NCBI GenBank assembly: GCA_947374105.1
Contig: CANCAO010000078.1
Coordinates: 1-7,240 of the forward strand
Source: Comamonadaceae bacterium
GTDB lineage: Bacteria; Pseudomonadota; Gammaproteobacteria; Burkholderiales; Burkholderiaceae_C
Length of the DNA: 7,240 bases
Direction: 5' to 3'
The notes beneath the pieces are model-generated. The model searched no databases. It worked only from the letters and a program-made list of their open reading frames with translations, and was not told the origin of the DNA. This document shows, piece after piece, positions 1 through 5,966 of the stretch. Each line of letters begins with the position of its first letter. Position 1 is the first letter of the stretch. Made by a program: the position numbers and the translations under genes.

Positions 1-425
1 TGCTGCTCGGGCGGGCCCATGTAAGTCCAGACCACGCCGCCGCGCACTTCACAGGGGTAGGCCTTGAGCTTGACCTTGTCGCACAGCGTGCTGGTCTCGG
101 GCTCGGAGGGGATGTCGGTGCATTGGCCTTCTGCGTTGTACTTCCAGCCATGGTAGGGGCAGCGCAGGCCGTCGCCCTCATTGCGGCCAAACCAGAGCGA
201 GACCCGGCGGTGCGCGCAAAACTCGTCCATCAGCGCGATCTTGCCCGTGGCATCGCGAAACGCCACCAGTGATTCGGACAACAGTTTGACCCGCACCGGC
301 GGGCAGCCGGGCTCAGGCAGCTCACGCGCCAGCAGCGCGGGGATCCAGTAGCGGCGAAACAGCGTGCCCATGGCGGAGCCGGGGCCGGTTTGGGTGAGGA
401 CTTCGTTTTGTTCAGTGGGGTTCAT
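1..425 (-). CDS. Rieske [2Fe-2S] ring-hydroxylating oxygenase, alpha subunit N-terminus (phthalate 4,5-dioxygenase-like), partial
   Basis: The 141 visible codons encode the N-terminal Rieske domain of an aromatic ring-hydroxylating oxygenase large subunit; the catalytic mononuclear-iron domain lies beyond the window edge. Seen: the cluster ligands Cys70 and His72 (CAHR) and, 16 residues after His72, Cys89 and His92 (CPYHGWKY). The opening TQTGPGSAMGTLFRRYWIPA and the segments LPEPGCPPVRVKLL and FGRNEGDGLRC resemble phthalate 4,5-dioxygenase-like oxygenases rather than the benzene/biphenyl dioxygenase group. Known for the family: cytoplasmic, uses O2 and electrons from a separate reductase for hydroxylation or O-demethylation. 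The ATG at 423-425 is preceded by a good AAGGAG site (minus strand, 431-436). It follows the Bug gene stop by 13 nt, so the two are probably co-transcribed. No reductase is visible. The family is secure; the substrate is unknown. Confidence 0.9.
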   Translation of the reverse strand, partial: MNPTEQNEVLTQTGPGSAMGTLFRRYWIPALLARELPEPGCPPVRVKLLSESLVAFRDATGKIALMDEFCAHRRVSLWFGRNEGDGLRCPYHGWKYNAEGQCTDIPSEPETSTLCDKVKLKAYPCEVRGGVVWTYMGPPEQ

Positions 426-430
426 TTTTT

Positions 431-436
431 CTCCTT
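431..436 (-). promoter_or_regulatory. Ribosome binding site of the Rieske oxygenase gene
   Basis: AAGGAG on the minus strand, 5 nt before the ATG at 425. It lies in the 13-nt gap after the upstream Bug gene, and fixes the oxygenase start. Confidence 0.7.
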
Positions 437-438
437 GC

Positions 439-1413
439 TTACTCGGGCGCAATATTGGCTTTTTTAACCACCTGCGTCCACATTTTCAAATCGCTGGCCA
501 CCAGGGCTTCCAGCCGCTCGGGTTTGCCGCCCGCCGTGTCCACGCCGACTTTGTCCAGCGCTTCTTTCACATCAGGCAAGGTCAGCAACTGGTTGAGTTC
601 GGCGTTCATTTTTTGCAGCACATTGGCAGGGGTACCGGCCGGGGCCATCACGCCAAACCAGGCCTCGCTCACCACCTTGGGCACGCCCGCCTCGGCCATG
701 GTGGGCAGGTTGGGTAGCGGGGCCACGCGCTCGGCACTTAGTACGGCCAGCGCCCGCATCTTGCCGCTTTGCACCAGCGGCAAAGCGGTTTGCAGCACCA
801 CCACACCGGCCTGCACATGGCCCGCGGCCAAATCATTCAAAGCGCCCGCCATGCTTTTGTAGGGTACATGCAGCAGCTTGATGCCCGCCTCTTGCATGAA
901 CAACTCCATCGTCAGGTGCTGCACGCCGCCCAGTCCTGGCGAAGCGTAGTTCAAGCTGCCTGCGGGCTGCTTCTTGGCGTAATCCACAAACTCGCGCACG
1001 GTTTTGGCGGGCACCTTGTTGGCGACGATCAGCACCAGAGGGCTGGCACCCAACATCACGACGGGTACAAAACTCTTGACGGGGTCGTAAGGTAGTTTGG
1101 TTCGCAGTGCGGGCAGGGTGCTGAAGGACGTCGCCGCAAATAGAAAACTGTAGCCATCCGGGTTGGCCCGAGCCCCAGCTTCAATGCCGATGCTGCCTCC
1201 CGCGCCGACCTTGTTCTCAACCACAACCGGCACGTTCCAGCGCTGCGTGAGCTTGGGGCCAAGCAGGCGCGCGAGTTGGTCGCCGGTGGTGCCTGCCGAG
1301 GTGGGCACGATGAATTGAATGCTGCGGTTGGGATAGTCTTGCGCATGGGCCAGCACTGGCAGCGCAGCGGCGCAAGCCAGCGTCATCCATGCCCTCAAGC
1401 GTGTCAGCTTCAT
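439..1413 (-). CDS. Bug/TTT-family periplasmic solute-binding protein, divergent ligand loop
   Basis: A 324-residue protein of normal length for tripartite tricarboxylate transporter (TctC/Bug) receptors, which bind carboxylates in the periplasm. Seen: signal peptide with KLTRLR basic start, a hydrophobic core and a probable cut after AHA (residue 24); then DYPNRSIQFIVP, VVENKVGAGGSIG (64-76), ANPDGYS, LNYASPGLGG (154-163), LLHVPYKS (180-187), LPTMAEAGVP (236-245) and the usual C-terminal end KKANIAPE. Odd: where most relatives have a P-G-G loop followed by Asp (around residues 38-45) this one reads PTSAGTTGD, and the common HxPYKG is HVPYKS, so ligand choice may differ from its two neighbours. 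It is the first gene of a minus-strand pair with the Rieske oxygenase. No clear Shine-Dalgarno precedes the ATG, but the signal peptide supports this start. Family certain; ligand unknown. Confidence 0.93.
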   Translation of the reverse strand: MKLTRLRAWMTLACAAALPVLAHAQDYPNRSIQFIVPTSAGTTGDQLARLLGPKLTQRWNVPVVVENKVGAGGSIGIEAGARANPDGYSFLFAATSFSTLPALRTKLPYDPVKSFVPVVMLGASPLVLIVANKVPAKTVREFVDYAKKQPAGSLNYASPGLGGVQHLTMELFMQEAGIKLLHVPYKSMAGALNDLAAGHVQAGVVVLQTALPLVQSGKMRALAVLSAERVAPLPNLPTMAEAGVPKVVSEAWFGVMAPAGTPANVLQKMNAELNQLLTLPDVKEALDKVGVDTAGGKPERLEALVASDLKMWTQVVKKANIAPE

Positions 1414-1442
1414 TGTTGTGTCTTGTTGAAGTTAAGCGGACT

Positions 1443-1459
1443 CTCATTATTCGAGTGAG
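1443..1459. promoter_or_regulatory. Candidate operator dyad between divergent Bug genes
   Basis: CTCATTATTCGAGTGAG is an imperfect palindrome with outer arms CTCA and TGAG and a further T/A match inside. It sits near the middle of the 90-nt divergent intergenic region and covers the AATAAT box proposed for the minus-strand promoter. Its place suggests a regulator site shared by both transcripts, but the arms are short and could occur by chance. It does not show a clear T-N11-A LysR signature. Confidence 0.3.
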
Positions 1460-1474
1460 CTGTATCCTGTGCAA
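1446..1474 (-). promoter_or_regulatory. Candidate sigma70-type promoter for the Bug-Rieske operon
   Basis: On the minus strand, AATAAT (1446-1451) matches five of six bases of the -10 consensus. It is separated by exactly 17 nt from TTGCAC (1469-1474), which matches only the TTG of the -35 consensus. Initiation near 1439 would give a leader of about 25 nt before the ATG at 1413. The weak -35 suggests a need for an activator, if the promoter is real. Confidence 0.35.
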
Positions 1475-1492
1475 TACTTGATTTCCCTACTC

Positions 1493-1497
1493 AGGAG
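1493..1497 (+). promoter_or_regulatory. Ribosome binding site of the second Bug gene
   Basis: AGGAG lies 6 nt before the ATG at 1504 and supports that start. I found no convincing -35/-10 pair for the plus strand in 1414-1490. Confidence 0.7.
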
Positions 1498-1503
1498 TCA
1501 ACC

Positions 1504-2514
1504 ATGTTGGTCAGAAGTCGTGCGCTTTCGAGGTTTCTTTTTGGCTTTGCCGGGCTCGTGCTCGCTGCCAGTTCAGGCGTGTCGTATGCGCAAACCGTAG
1601 CTCCCGATTCGTATCCGACAAAACCGGTTCGTATCCTGGTTGGCTTCACCCCCGGTGGCGGGCCTGACATTACCGCTCGACTGCTCGCACAAAAACTCAC
1701 AGAGGGCTGGAAGCAGCCTGTCATTGTGGAGAACCGCCCCGGTGCGGGCAGCAACATCGCGGCGGGGGCGCTGGCCACGGCCCCGGCCGATGGCTACACG
1801 CTGCTTTCAGTGTCATCGGCTCACGCCGTGTCACCCGCCATCTACGCCAAGCTGCCGTATGACGTGGCCAAAGACTTCGCAGGCATCAGCCTCACGGCCA
1901 CCGGCCCGGCGCTGCTGATCGTGTCGCCGCAGTTGGGTGTGAAGAACGTGGCCGAGTTGGTGGCGCTGGCCAAGGCCAAACCCGGCCAGCTCAACTACTC
2001 GTCAGCCGGTGTGGGCAGCGGCGCGCACTTTGCGGTGGAGCTGCTCAAGGCGCAGGCGGGCATTGACCTGGCGCACATCCCCTTCAAGGGCATCCCCGAG
2101 GCGCTGACCGAAACCATGGCGGGGCGCACCCAAGTGTTCATCGCGCCCTTTGCCAGCGCCATCAATTTGGTCAAAGAAGGCAAGGCGATGGCCATTGCGG
2201 TGACTGGACTCAAGCGCATGGCCGAGCTGCCCGCGCTGCCCACCGTGGCCGAGTCCGGCGTGCCGGGTTTGTCGCACTACGAATGGGTTTTTTGGTATGG
2301 CTTGTTGGCCCCGGCCAAGACGCCGCGCCACATCATCGCCAAGCTCAACGCCGAAGTGGCCGTCATCTTGAAACAACCCGAAGTTCGCCAGCGTTTTGCA
2401 CCGCTGGGCATTGACCCGGTGACCAGCACACCCGAAGAATTTGACAAACTCATCGCCTCCGAAGTGGCCAGTTTCACGCGCCTAGCCAAGGCCGCCAATA
2501 TCAAGCTCGACTAA
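1504..2514 (+). CDS. Bug/TTT-family periplasmic solute-binding protein
   Basis: A 336-residue Bug receptor that opens the plus-strand operon. Seen: basic N-terminus (RSRALSR), hydrophobic stretch, probable signal peptidase cut after SYA (residue 29); then SYPTKPVRILVGFTPGGGPD (37-55, with the standard P-G-G loop and Asp55), VIVENRPGAGSNIAAG (73-88), APADGYTLL, LNYSSAGVGSGAH (163-175), HIPFKG (191-196), LPALPTVAESGVPG (242-255) and the terminal KAANIKLD. All family signatures are intact, in contrast to the divergent minus-strand copy. Bug proteins as a family bind small carboxylates, amino acids, aromatic acids or nicotinate-like compounds, so the ligand cannot be read off. The next gene, a hydrolase, begins 26 nt after the stop, which suggests it delivers the substrate of this pathway. 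No TctA/TctB genes are in the window. Confidence 0.95.
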   Translation: MLVRSRALSRFLFGFAGLVLAASSGVSYAQTVAPDSYPTKPVRILVGFTPGGGPDITARLLAQKLTEGWKQPVIVENRPGAGSNIAAGALATAPADGYTLLSVSSAHAVSPAIYAKLPYDVAKDFAGISLTATGPALLIVSPQLGVKNVAELVALAKAKPGQLNYSSAGVGSGAHFAVELLKAQAGIDLAHIPFKGIPEALTETMAGRTQVFIAPFASAINLVKEGKAMAIAVTGLKRMAELPALPTVAESGVPGLSHYEWVFWYGLLAPAKTPRHIIAKLNAEVAVILKQPEVRQRFAPLGIDPVTSTPEEFDKLIASEVASFTRLAKAANIKLD

Positions 2515-2540
2515 CCCACTCTCAACACAAAAGTAACCCC

Positions 2541-3329
2541 ATGAAAACACGCATCGGCGACATCGACGTTCACTACACCATCGAGGGCTCCGGCCCCTGG
2601 ATCACGCTGTCCCACTCGCTGGGCTGCGACATCTCCTCGTGGGACGAGCAGGCCGCACTGCTGGCCCCCAACTACACCGTTCTGCGCTTTGACACGCGCG
2701 GCCACGGTCAGACCAGCGCACCGCCCGGCCCCTACACGCTAGAGCAATTGGCCGACGATGTGCACGGCTTGTTTCAACACCTGGGCATTACGCGCACGCA
2801 TTGGCTGGGCATCTCCATGGGCGGCATGATCGGCCAGACCTTCGCCCTCAAATACCCCGGCGTGTTCGCCAGCATGGTGCTGCTCGACACCACCAGCCGT
2901 CGCCCGCCCAACGCCGCTGCCATGTGGGGGGAGCGCATTGTCGTTGCCCAAACCCAGGGCATGAAGGGCCTGATAGAAAGCACTTTGGCGCGCTGGTTCA
3001 CCGCGCCCTTTCGGGCGGCGCATCCTGAGATCATGGCGCGCATCGAGGCGGGTCTTCTCGCCACGCCGGTGGCCGGTTTTTGCGGCTGCTGTGAAGCGAT
3101 TGCCAAGGTCGATGTGTTTGACCGCCTGCCCGAGATCGACTGCCCCGCCCTGGTGATGGTGGGCGACCAAGACCACGGCACGCCGCCTGAGATGGCGCGG
3201 CTGATCCACCAAAACCTGCGCGGCTCGCAGTTCATCGTCATCCCCGACGCGGCCCACATCTCCAACATCGAACAGCCTGAATTCTTCAACCGCGAGTTGT
3301 TGAAATTCCTGGCCCAACAAGCAGCCTAA
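2541..3329 (+). CDS. Alpha/beta hydrolase, 3-oxoadipate enol-lactonase (PcaD)-like
   Basis: A 262-residue cytoplasmic alpha/beta-fold hydrolase. Seen: oxyanion-hole segment HSLGCDISSWDEQ (25-37), FDTRGHGQTSAPPGPYT (50-66), nucleophile elbow GISMGG with Ser92, the cap-domain segment GFCGCCEAI (179-187), acid region VGDQDHGTPP with Asp211 as probable catalytic acid, and DAAH with His239 as catalytic base. The SLG-D-SxWD, GCCEAI and GDxDxGTPP patterns are those of PcaD-like enol-lactonases, which open 3-oxoadipate enol-lactone in the beta-ketoadipate pathway. Many relatives labelled this way act on other lactones or esters, and no other pca gene is present, so I give no gene symbol. The ATG has no clear Shine-Dalgarno, so translation may rely on coupling to the Bug gene 26 nt upstream. 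The lyase gene starts 20 nt downstream. Fold and triad secure; substrate inferred. Confidence 0.9.
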   Translation: MKTRIGDIDVHYTIEGSGPWITLSHSLGCDISSWDEQAALLAPNYTVLRFDTRGHGQTSAPPGPYTLEQLADDVHGLFQHLGITRTHWLGISMGGMIGQTFALKYPGVFASMVLLDTTSRRPPNAAAMWGERIVVAQTQGMKGLIESTLARWFTAPFRAAHPEIMARIEAGLLATPVAGFCGCCEAIAKVDVFDRLPEIDCPALVMVGDQDHGTPPEMARLIHQNLRGSQFIVIPDAAHISNIEQPEFFNRELLKFLAQQAA

Positions 3330-3338
3330 AGCCACCCT

Positions 3339-3342
3339 GGAG
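3339..3342 (+). promoter_or_regulatory. Ribosome binding site of the lyase gene
   Basis: GGAG (within TGGAGAA), 7 nt before the ATG at 3350, in the 20-nt gap after the hydrolase stop. Supports that start. Confidence 0.6.
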
Positions 3343-3349
3343 AACGCGC

Positions 3350-4240
3350 ATGACCCTAGCTAAAACCCCAAGCCCGAGTTTGAAAGAACGCCTGCAACAA
3401 CCCGGCCTGCTGGTCGCCCCCGGCGTCTATGACATGGTCTCGCTGCGCCTGGCCGACACCTTCGGTTTTGGCGCGCTCTACATGACGGGTTACGGCACCG
3501 TGGCCTCGCACCTGGGCTTGCCCGATGCGGGCATTGCCACCTACAGCGACATGGTGGACCGCGTCACCGCCATGGCGGGCATGGCGCGCACCCCCTTGAT
3601 TGCGGATGCGGATACGGGCTATGGCGGCTTGCTCAACCTGCGCCACACCGTGCGCGGCTACGAGGCAGCAGGTGCGGCTGCGGTGCAAATCGAAGACCAG
3701 GAGTTCCCCAAAAAATGCGGCCACACGCCGGGCCGCCGCGTCATCCCCATGGAGGAGATGGTGCAAAAAATTCGCGTGGCGGTGGACTCGCGCGAGTCGC
3801 CTGATTTTTTAGTCATCGCCCGCACCGATGCCCGCAGCTCACTCGGTTTGGACGAAGCCCTGCGCAGGGGCGAGGCTTATGCGAAAGCGGGGGCCGACAT
3901 CCTCTTCATCGAATCGCCCGAGTCCGAGGACGAGATGCGCGCCATCGGCCAACTGGGCCGTGAACTGGGCTTGCCCATGGTGGCCAATATGGTGGAGCGC
4001 GGCCTCACGCCGGTACTGAGCCAGGCCGCGCTGGAGACGCTGGGCTACAAAATCGCCATCTTCCCCGTCACCGCGCTGCTGGCTTCGGTGCAAGCCATGG
4101 CTGCGGTGTACCAGCAGTTCAAACAAACCGGCTCATCTGCCGGTGGCACCCAGCCCCTGTACGACTTTGGTGAACTCACCAAACTGATGGGGTTTGCAGA
4201 CGTGTGGGAATTTGACAAACGCTACGCCACTGGCGGGTAA
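3350..4240 (+). CDS. Isocitrate lyase/PEP mutase superfamily protein (2-methylisocitrate or dimethylmalate lyase-like)
   Basis: A 296-residue cytoplasmic (beta/alpha)8-barrel lyase, the usual length for the short members of the superfamily (PrpB, dimethylmalate lyase, oxaloacetate decarboxylase, PEP mutase). Seen: APGVYDMVSLRLA (23-35), LYMTGYG (43-49), the metal-binding DADTGYG (86-92), VQIEDQ (112-117), the active-site loop KKCGH (121-125) with Cys123 as likely acid-base residue, ARTDAR (157-162) and FIESP (186-190). The intact KKCGH loop favours C-C bond cleavage of a 2-hydroxy di- or tricarboxylate over phosphonate mutase chemistry. No prpC/prpD or nicotinate genes are nearby to choose between substrates. 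The C-terminal part (YDFGELTKLMGF) is as in many short relatives. It lies between the hydrolase and the third Bug gene (gaps 20 and 17 nt), so it probably catalyses a late step of the same pathway. Confidence 0.9.
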   Translation: MTLAKTPSPSLKERLQQPGLLVAPGVYDMVSLRLADTFGFGALYMTGYGTVASHLGLPDAGIATYSDMVDRVTAMAGMARTPLIADADTGYGGLLNLRHTVRGYEAAGAAAVQIEDQEFPKKCGHTPGRRVIPMEEMVQKIRVAVDSRESPDFLVIARTDARSSLGLDEALRRGEAYAKAGADILFIESPESEDEMRAIGQLGRELGLPMVANMVERGLTPVLSQAALETLGYKIAIFPVTALLASVQAMAAVYQQFKQTGSSAGGTQPLYDFGELTKLMGFADVWEFDKRYATGG

Positions 4241-4244
4241 CACC

Positions 4245-4251
4245 GCAGGAG
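4245..4251 (+). promoter_or_regulatory. Ribosome binding site that decides the start of the third Bug gene
   Basis: GCAGGAG is followed by 6 nt and then ATG at 4258. The in-frame TTG one codon earlier (4255) would sit only 3 nt from the site, so ATG is the better start. Confidence 0.65.
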
Positions 4252-4257
4252 AACTTG

Positions 4258-5247
4258 ATGAATCAACGCTTGCGCCGCATCACCACGGCTGTATTTGTCA
4301 CCCTTTGCGCGCTGCCCAGCTTCGTCTCAGCGCAAAGTGTTTACCCTACCAAGCCCATCCGTCTGGTGGTGCCCTTCACCCCCGGCGGCGTCACCGACAC
4401 CAGTGGCCGCTTGATCGCCGAGCAGTTGAGCAAGCGCCTGGGCCAGCAGGTGGTGGTGGACAACCGTCCCGGCGCCTCTGGCAACATTGGCACCGCCCTG
4501 GTGGCCAATGCCGAGCCCGACGGCTACACCCTGCTGCTGGGCTTTGACGGCACGCTGGTCATCAACCCACACGTGTTTGAGAAAACGCCTTTCAACACCA
4601 CGCGTGACCTGACCCCCATCGGCAAGATTGGCGATGCGATTTTGATTCTGGTGGCGCACCCGAGTGTGGCCGTCACCAGTTTGAAGGACGTGATTGCCCT
4701 GTCAAAAGCGCAGCCGAATGGCCTGTCCTACGGCACTTCCGGCACGGGCGGCACGCCGCACATTGCAGGCGAGTTGCTCAAGCAGCGCACGGGGGCCAAC
4801 CTCACGCACATCCCCTACAAAGGCGGCGGTCAGGCCATGACGGACGTGCTGGGCGGCAACATCCCGCTGGTGTACACGGCGGTCGCGGGCGCGCAAAGCC
4901 ACGTCAAATCCGGCAAGCTGCGCGCCATCGCGGTGTCCAGCGCGCAACGCTCCAAATCACTGCCCGACGTGCCCACCTTCATCGAGAGCGGCCTGCCGGG
5001 TCTGGCTGATTTTGAGATCAACTCCTGGGTCGGCCTGCTGGCCCCGGCCAAAACCCCCGCCGCCATCATCGAGCGGCTGAACACCGAACTCAATGCCGTG
5101 CTGAACGACCCCGAGGTGCGCGAGCGCTTGAACGTGATGGGCATCAGCGCCGCACCCGGCACGGCGGGCAAGTTTGGTGACGAAATAGCGCGCGACTTGG
5201 CGCGCTATGGTGCAGTGGTGAAGAGCGCGAACATTCGGGCGGAATAG
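4258..5247 (+). CDS. Bug/TTT-family periplasmic solute-binding protein
   Basis: A 329-residue Bug receptor, the third in the window and the second in this operon. Numbering is from the ATG at 4258, chosen over an in-frame TTG at 4255 because of ribosome-site spacing. Seen: basic NQRLRR, hydrophobic core, probable cut after VSA (residue 25); then VYPTKPIRLVVPFTPGGVTD (28-47, intact P-G-G loop with Asp47), VVVDNRPGASGNIGTA (65-80), EPDGYTLLLG, LSYGTSGTGGTPH (156-168), THIPYKGGGQA (183-193), LPDVPTFIESGLPG (235-248) and the terminal KSANIRAE. Its binding loops differ clearly from those of the Bug gene at 1504, so it is not a recent duplicate and probably has a different ligand or a different affinity. 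It starts 17 nt after the lyase stop; the next gene follows after 8 nt. Confidence 0.95.
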   Translation: MNQRLRRITTAVFVTLCALPSFVSAQSVYPTKPIRLVVPFTPGGVTDTSGRLIAEQLSKRLGQQVVVDNRPGASGNIGTALVANAEPDGYTLLLGFDGTLVINPHVFEKTPFNTTRDLTPIGKIGDAILILVAHPSVAVTSLKDVIALSKAQPNGLSYGTSGTGGTPHIAGELLKQRTGANLTHIPYKGGGQAMTDVLGGNIPLVYTAVAGAQSHVKSGKLRAIAVSSAQRSKSLPDVPTFIESGLPGLADFEINSWVGLLAPAKTPAAIIERLNTELNAVLNDPEVRERLNVMGISAAPGTAGKFGDEIARDLARYGAVVKSANIRAE

Positions 5248-5249
5248 GA
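5246..5249 (+). promoter_or_regulatory. Ribosome binding site overlapping the Bug stop codon
   Basis: AGGA begins inside the TAG stop of the third Bug gene and lies 6 nt before the TTG at 5256. This favours the TTG start and translational coupling of the last gene in the run. Confidence 0.4.
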
Positions 5250-5255
5250 CTACTT

Positions 5256-5741
5256 TTGACTCTTGATACCCTCGATACCCCCGAACCCCTCCAGCAAGCC
5301 CGCTTGTGGGGCGATGAGCAATGGACGGCTCGCGTCATCAAAAACGAAGACGATGACGGCTGGGCCGTGGCGATGTACCTGGTCGGCCAGTCGGAGCCCG
5401 CTTTGGTGGGCCCGTGGACGATGGGGCGGGACAAAAAGAACCCTAAAGCTCTGGACACGGCGGCCTTCCATACGCTGGTCAAGACGGCCAAAGAGTTCAT
5501 CCGTCGCTCCGAGCAACAACGCCATGCCGAGCTCAATAAGAACGTGGTCGTCACGGTAGGCGGCAAGCGCATTCGGATTGAACTTGCCATCGTGCCGGAT
5601 GACGATGGCGCCACTGCCACACTGCGTGCGCAGACCGAACTGGGCGAACAACTCGCCCAGGTTCGCGTTGCGCCTACTTTTAAGTTGACGGTTGACAGCG
5701 CGCAGACATGGATTGAATCGGGCTACGTGCGGCCACGGTAA
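5256..5741 (+). CDS. Hypothetical protein, 161 residues, TTG start
   Basis: I do not recognise this protein. It starts at TTG (5256), 8 nt after the third Bug gene, with an AGGA site at proper distance; the next in-frame ATG, codon 40 at 5373, would remove a well-formed region (LWGDEQWTARVIKNEDDDGW). Seen: no signal peptide or membrane segment, so probably cytoplasmic. Residues 1-60 look like beta strands with an acidic turn (NEDDDGW). Residues 67-96 look like a charged amphipathic helix (AAFHTLVKTAKEFIRRSEQQ). Residues 97-161 look like beta strands (VVVTVGGKRIRIELAIVPDD) ending in YVRPR. The alternating polar/hydrophobic pattern and the neat fit between stop codons support real coding. Longer reverse-strand frames cross the region but give proline/arginine/serine-rich, low-quality proteins. 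Its tight spacing may mean co-transcription without shared function. Confidence 0.7.
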   Translation: MTLDTLDTPEPLQQARLWGDEQWTARVIKNEDDDGWAVAMYLVGQSEPALVGPWTMGRDKKNPKALDTAAFHTLVKTAKEFIRRSEQQRHAELNKNVVVTVGGKRIRIELAIVPDDDGATATLRAQTELGEQLAQVRVAPTFKLTVDSAQTWIESGYVRPR

Positions 5742-5831
5742 GGCGCCCCCATTGGCATGGAGACTGCCTATGGCCCACCACCGGGCTATATGTGGCAGTT
5801 TAATTCGCAATATGGCTGGGGCTGGCGGTAA
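5742..5831 (+). pseudogene. Possible gene remnant or tiny ORF rich in Gly, Tyr and Trp
   Basis: Directly after the TAA of the preceding gene, the same frame stays open for 29 codons to a TAA at 5829-5831. It contains ATG at 5757 and the unusual stretches AYGPPPGYMW and QYGWGWR. This composition resembles the C-terminal part of small secreted or envelope proteins rather than random shadow coding. It could be the tail of a lost gene, a readthrough extension, or a 24-residue peptide starting at 5757. No well-placed ribosome site precedes that ATG. Chance is a real alternative. Confidence 0.25.
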
Positions 5832-5966
5832 AACACCGCGTCTGCAGGGTGGCCTTGGCGTCGATGTATTGCCGGGTTTGTGAAGGGCTTAGCTCACTAA
5901 GAATAAGCATTTTCAGAGTTAAATTGATTTTTGCGATTTACTTTGAAGTTAGGCAAAACAACCACT
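5832..5966. other. Non-coding gap between convergent genes
   Basis: No convincing coding sequence on either strand. From about 5900 the sequence turns AT-rich compared with the genes on both sides. It separates the converging plus-strand operon and minus-strand GST gene, so any transcription ends of both should lie here. The only structure I see is the small hairpin at 5887-5908. Confidence 0.5.
5887..5913 (+). terminator. Weak hairpin, possible terminator of the plus-strand operon
   Basis: CTTAG (5888-5892), loop CTCA, CTAAG (5897-5901) form a perfect 5-bp stem; alternatively GCTTA (5887-5891) pairs with TAAGC (5904-5908), followed by ATTTT. The stems are short and AT-rich and the T-run is brief, so this would be a poor intrinsic terminator. 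It is the best candidate between the converging genes. Confidence 0.25.

Noticed and set aside
364..862. Plus-strand frames (364-717, 455-862) opposite the Rieske and Bug genes
   Set aside because: They cross the boundary between two clearly identified minus-strand genes and encode no recognisable features.
2541..3329. Gene symbol pcaD or catD for the hydrolase
   Set aside because: The motifs fit, but no other beta-ketoadipate pathway gene is in the window and many similar hydrolases have other substrates.
2739..3335. Long open frames on the minus strand across the hydrolase gene (also 2774-3289)
   Set aside because: They lie opposite a protein with a complete catalytic triad and family motifs, and their translations are His/Gln/Arg- or Ser/Met-rich with no recognisable domain; typical of GC-rich antisense shadow frames.
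3350..4240. Annotation of the lyase as prpB (2-methylisocitrate lyase) or as a phosphonomutase
   Set aside because: The superfamily motifs do not separate PrpB, dimethylmalate lyase and related lyases by eye, there are no prpC/prpD or phosphonate genes nearby, and KKCGH argues against a phosphonomutase.
5144..5810. Minus-strand open frames (5144-5620 and 5250-5810) opposite the unknown 161-residue protein
   Set aside because: Considered as the true gene because the plus-strand protein is unrecognised and one frame is longer. Their products are Ser/Arg/Pro- or Arg/His/Leu-rich without ordered secondary-structure pattern, and one runs back over the end of the Bug gene. The plus frame fits the operon and a ribosome site.
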